From Pseudomonas mandelii (GTDB lineage Bacteria; Pseudomonadota; Gammaproteobacteria; Pseudomonadales; Pseudomonadaceae): DNA of 64,000 bases. The position numbers and the translations under genes are program-made. The stretch covers positions 1 through 64,000 of the forward strand of contig NZ_JAMYDU010000003.1 of NCBI RefSeq assembly GCF_024138395.1, given 5' to 3'. Under the pieces are notes generated by a model. The model was not told where the DNA came from. It did no database searches and saw nothing but the letters and a program-made list of their open reading frames with translations. Of the stretch, positions 60,937-64,000 are shown piece by piece (positions within the stretch are counted from its first letter, which is position 1; the number at the start of each line of letters is the position of its first letter).

Positions 60937-62871
60937 TCAAGCCCTGAACTGCCCCAGACTCGCCTTCAACTGCGCCGCCAAGCCATCCAGCACCTTGCCA
61001 CTCGCCGTAGTCTCCACCACCGCCTGAGCAGCCTTCTCAGCTTGAGCATGAATGGTCTCAACCCGCCCACGCACGGCCTGTGCACCTTGCGCCTGATGCG
61101 CCGCGGCCTGGGTCGCCAGACCGATCGCCGCATGTACCTGCTCGACCGACACCTGCACCGACTGCTGCAACCGCGCGCTGTCGCGCAAAACCAGCAAACC
61201 TTCGCTGGCCTGACGTCCGGCCTGCCCGATGGCCGCGACGGCCTCGCGCGCGCCCTGCTGCAACGCAACGATATGCGCCTGAATATCGCCGGTTGAGCTC
61301 TGAGTCTTGCTCGCCAGTGCCCGCACCTCATCCGCCACCACGGCAAACCCGCGACCGGTCTCGCCGGCACGCGCCGCCTCGATGGCCGCGTTCAATGCCA
61401 GCAAGTTGGTTTGTTCGGCGATCCCGTGAATCACCGTCAAAACCACTTCAATCTGCTCACTTTGCTGCGCCAGGCGCTCGATGACTTTCGCGCCGGTGTC
61501 GACCTGTCCGGCCAACGCTTCGATCAGGCTGCCGACTTTCGCCGAGGTCCGAGTGTTTTCATCCGTGGCCTGACGAATGCCCACCACCTGCTGCAAGGCG
61601 GCCTGCATGGCGTGGCTTTCAGACTGAGCTTCGTCAGCCATTTGCGACAACGCGCGCAAGCTTTCGGCCACCTCATCGCGCTGCATGCCCGCCGCCGCAT
61701 CCGCACCGGCATTGCGCAGGGTCATGGCGCCGATTTCCACGCCGGTCCGCTGAGCCACATCGCCCGCCTCCCGCACGATCGGCTGCAACTTATCCACAAA
61801 GCGATTGACCGCCGAGGCCATGTCGCCGATCTCATCCTGACTGTTGATCTGCACCCGCTTGGTCAAATCGCCCTCACCTGCCGCCAGGTCATCCATGGCG
61901 GCGATCAGTAGCTTCAAGCGGTTGACCACTCGACGACCCAGCACCACCGCCAGCAACAGCAGCACACCAAAACCCACCACCGCCAGGCCCATGCCGATGC
62001 GCCAGCGCAAAGTTCCGGCAGCTTCCTGCACGGCGCTGGTGGTATTGGCTTTCATTTCAGTGGCGGTGGACTGCGCCGATTGCAGACGCCCACGCATCGC
62101 CGTTGCGCTGTCAGCTGCCGCGCCTTTGAGGCTATCACCCACCAGTTGATCGCTGCTGGCAATCAGCGCCGAGAAGCGCTTGTCCAGCGCCGCCAGATCG
62201 GTTTCCACGGAGGCGGTCGAGACACCCATCAGAACCTTGCCAATCTCTACCCCATTAGGGTTGATCGAGGCTTCAAGGTAGTAGACCGACGGATCGTTCT
62301 TCGCCGCATCCAGCACCTTGTCCAGCGCCCGCTCGCCCTGGCCTTTTTCCAGAAGCGCCTTGTTGATCGGGTTCTCCCGGTTGAGGTAGCGCGTCAGGTG
62401 CTGGCCCGTGGCATCGTCGTAAACCACGAACAACACATTGGGATTACGTTGGGCACGGCGAGCGAATTCGGACAGGGTGGGAATGTCGCTGTCCCACATG
62501 GCGCGGGGTGCGACCGAGGCCAGAAGCTGCGCCATGTCGTTGGCCGAATCCTTCAGGTCCTTCTCCAGCGTCGTACGCAGTTGTGCCTGCTCGTCCTTCA
62601 GACGCGAAGACAGCCCGGCGGTCAGGCGCTGACGGGTACTGGTGGACAGGTTATCCAGGCTCGATGTGACTTCACGCCCTGCCTGCTCAAGCTCAGCAGA
62701 GAGCTTTTGGCTGTCGGCGTCCAGCCGCATACCCAAATCAGCTTCCAGCGCAGTCACTGTGCTCCGGGTCAGAGCGACAGCTACCAGCACCTGCACCAAA
62801 AGGGCGATACCAAGGGTAACGAACACGGGCCGCAAGAGACGGCTTTGTAACAGTGAGAGAACGGCCGACAC
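60937..62871 (-). CDS. Methyl-accepting chemotaxis protein
   Basis: A 644-residue transmembrane chemoreceptor. The first helix ([23 protein letters not shown]) is followed by a periplasmic sensor of about 270 residues, with [21 protein letters not shown]. The second helix lies near 300-320, then HAMP ([23 protein letters not shown]). The cytoplasmic signalling domain has the tip [22 protein letters not shown] and [13 protein letters not shown] prefer a GTG start at 62871 because GAGGG precedes it and the membrane helix then begins normally. The frame is open to an ATG at 62952, which would give 671 residues. The ligand is unknown. Confidence 0.88.
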   Translation of the reverse strand: MSAVLSLLQSRLLRPVFVTLGIALLVQVLVAVALTRSTVTALEADLGMRLDADSQKLSAELEQAGREVTSSLDNLSTSTRQRLTAGLSSRLKDEQAQLRTTLEKDLKDSANDMAQLLASVAPRAMWDSDIPTLSEFARRAQRNPNVLFVVYDDATGQHLTRYLNRENPINKALLEKGQGERALDKVLDAAKNDPSVYYLEASINPNGVEIGKVLMGVSTASVETDLAALDKRFSALIASSDQLVGDSLKGAAADSATAMRGRLQSAQSTATEMKANTTSAVQEAAGTLRWRIGMGLAVVGFGVLLLLAVVLGRRVVNRLKLLIAAMDDLAAGEGDLTKRVQINSQDEIGDMASAVNRFVDKLQPIVREAGDVAQRTGVEIGAMTLRNAGADAAAGMQRDEVAESLRALSQMADEAQSESHAMQAALQQVVGIRQATDENTRTSAKVGSLIEALAGQVDTGAKVIERLAQQSEQIEVVLTVIHGIAEQTNLLALNAAIEAARAGETGRGFAVVADEVRALASKTQSSTGDIQAHIVALQQGAREAVAAIGQAGRQASEGLLVLRDSARLQQSVQVSVEQVHAAIGLATQAAAHQAQGAQAVRGRVETIHAQAEKAAQAVVETTASGKVLDGLAAQLKASLGQFRA

Positions 62872-62976
62872 TGAAAATCCCTCTGCTTTGACGCCATCAA
62901 ATTGATAGCACGTCAGAAACGATGCTTTTTCAATGTTCACAGCAAAGGTCATGCCGTTCGACAGGTATAAACGACA

Positions 62977-62998
62977 AAGGCCCCAATTAAGGGGCCTT
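62977..62998 (-). terminator. Terminator of purA
   Basis: AAGGCCCC/GGGGCCTT forms an 8-bp stem around AATTAA. On the minus strand it is followed by TGTCGTTTAT, a modest T tract. It lies 22 bp after the purA stop and just upstream of the chemoreceptor gene. Confidence 0.8.
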
Positions 62999-63020
62999 CG
63001 TGTTTTACATCAACGACTTA

Positions 63021-64000
63021 TTAAGCGAACGGGTGACGCAGAACGATGGTTTCGTTGCGGTCCGGGCCCGTCGAAATAATGTCGATCGGCGCACCGATCA
63101 GCTCTTCAACGCGCTTGATGTAAGCACGGGCGTTAGCTGGCAGCTCTTCCAGGGTTTTGGCACCCACGGTCGACTCTGTCCAGCCCGGCACTTCTTCGTA
63201 AACCGGCTGCAGGCCCATGTAGCTGTCAGCGTCAGTCGGGGCAACGTCCTTACCTTCTGCATCTTTGTAGCCGATGCAGATGTTGATGGTTTCCAGGCCG
63301 TCGAGTACGTCCAGCTTGGTCAGGCAGATGCCCGAGATGCTGTTCACGTCGATAGCGCGACGCAGGATAACAGCGTCAAACCAGCCACAACGACGAGCAC
63401 GGCCGGTAGTCGCGCCGAACTCGTGACCTTGTTTAGCCAGGTGCGCACCGACTTCGTCGAACAGCTCAGTCGGGAATGGACCCGAACCTACACGTGTGGT
63501 GTAAGCCTTGGTGATACCCAGGATGTAGTCCAGGAACATAGGACCAACGCCCGAACCGGTAGCAACGCCGCCAGCGGTGGTGTTAGAGCTGGTCACGTAC
63601 GGGTAGGTGCCGTGGTCGATGTCCAGCAACGAACCTTGGGCGCCTTCGAACATGATGTCTTTGCCAGCGCGACGCAGGTCGTGCAGCTCGGCAGTCACGT
63701 CCAGCATCAGCGGCTTGAGCAGTTCAGCGTATTCTTTGCACTCGGCCAGGGTCTTGTCGAAGTCGATGGCTGGCTCTTTGTAGAAACCGACCAACATGAA
63801 GTTGTGGTATTCCACCAGCTCACGCAGCTTGGCTTCAAAGCGCGGCATGTTGAGCAGATCGCCTACGCGTAGACCGCGACGGGCAACCTTGTCTTCGTAA
63901 GCCGGGCCGATGCCGCGACCGGTAGTACCGATCTTCAGCTCGCCACGGGCCTTTTCACGGGCCTGGTCCAGCGCTACGTGGTAGGACAGGATCAGCGGGC
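63021..64000 (-). CDS. purA: Adenylosuccinate synthetase PurA (partial)
   Basis: The C-terminal ~326 residues of adenylosuccinate synthetase, which joins IMP and aspartate with GTP in AMP synthesis. The frame runs off the right edge without a start; the ATG at 63848 ([14 protein letters not shown]) is internal. Conserved segments seen include [23 protein letters not shown] (63.9 kb), [23 protein letters not shown], and the IMP/aspartate-binding [13 protein letters not shown], with [12 protein letters not shown] as the GTP-base motif. The end is normal. Confidence 0.97.
   Translation of the reverse strand, partial: PLILSYHVALDQAREKARGELKIGTTGRGIGPAYEDKVARRGLRVGDLLNMPRFEAKLRELVEYHNFMLVGFYKEPAIDFDKTLAECKEYAELLKPLMLDVTAELHDLRRAGKDIMFEGAQGSLLDIDHGTYPYVTSSNTTAGGVATGSGVGPMFLDYILGITKAYTTRVGSGPFPTELFDEVGAHLAKQGHEFGATTGRARRCGWFDAVILRRAIDVNSISGICLTKLDVLDGLETINICIGYKDAEGKDVAPTDADSYMGLQPVYEEVPGWTESTVGAKTLEELPANARAYIKRVEELIGAPIDIISTGPDRNETIVLRHPFA

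Overview
The window looks like chromosomal DNA of a fluorescent pseudomonad (Pseudomonas fluorescens group). Three things point there: many Pseudomonas-type REP elements (inverted 'gcgggcaagcctcgctcctaca' arms in most long intergenic gaps), a GC-rich coding style with long antisense shadow frames, and a gene order I recall from other Pseudomonas genomes (pncB-nadE-azu-LOG, ygiQ, dnaB-rplI-rpsR-rpsF-rlmB-rnr-tRNA-Leu, purA). This is a reading without database searches; strain and species are not determined.

Layout. 0-3 kb: a co-chaperone pair (cbpA-cbpM) divergent from a short Hsp70. 3-12 kb: ordinary membrane and metabolic genes (AI-2E permease, psiF, an AraC regulator facing an EamA exporter, an unusual leaderless lipase, azoR-SMR divergent from a LysR regulator, AsmA). 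12-18.5 kb: an exported 14-residue-repeat protein behind a hairpin-rich leader, a DesT-like TetR regulator, the urease accessory genes ureE-ureF-ureG with hupE, an AGE-family epimerase and an SDR enzyme. 18.5-19.1 kb: a gene-free block with a cluster of DnaA-box-like 9-mers. 19.3-24.4 kb: the branched-chain amino acid ABC operon braC-D-E-F-G with a candidate sigma-54 promoter. 24.7-28.7 kb: lysine/pipecolate catabolism (amaA, amaB, divergent LysR). 29-33.3 kb: NAD salvage (pncB-nadE), azurin, a LOG phosphoribohydrolase, small proteins and a Nudix enzyme. 33.4-40.1 kb: a three-gene transglutaminase / ATP-grasp-alpha-E / transglutaminase-DUF2126 operon. 40.5-42.8 kb: YgiQ radical SAM protein.

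43.0-50.0 kb is the accessory part: two large adjacent proteins with related N-terminal ~160 residues and different bodies. The second is a 1550-residue leucine-rich-repeat protein built from three ~302-residue modules and ending in an IpaH/SspH-type NEL E3 ubiquitin ligase domain with a CxDR-type catalytic cysteine. A 30-bp stretch covering the ribosome-binding site and first codons of the first gene is repeated exactly before the second, where it now opens only a 9-codon ORF. This looks like a modular effector locus made by duplication and cargo swapping.

50-64 kb: core genes (dnaB, rplI, a DUF2232-type membrane protein, rpsR, rpsF, rlmB, rnr), two identical tRNA-Leu(CAG) units with their own promoters and terminators, a HitAB-type ferric ABC importer without its ATPase behind a Fur-like box, a chemoreceptor, and purA running off the right edge.

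The observations I rate highest are the NEL effector pair, the DnaA-box cluster with its duplicated ~66-bp element, the 8 x 14-residue repeat protein, and the ATP-grasp/transglutaminase operon.
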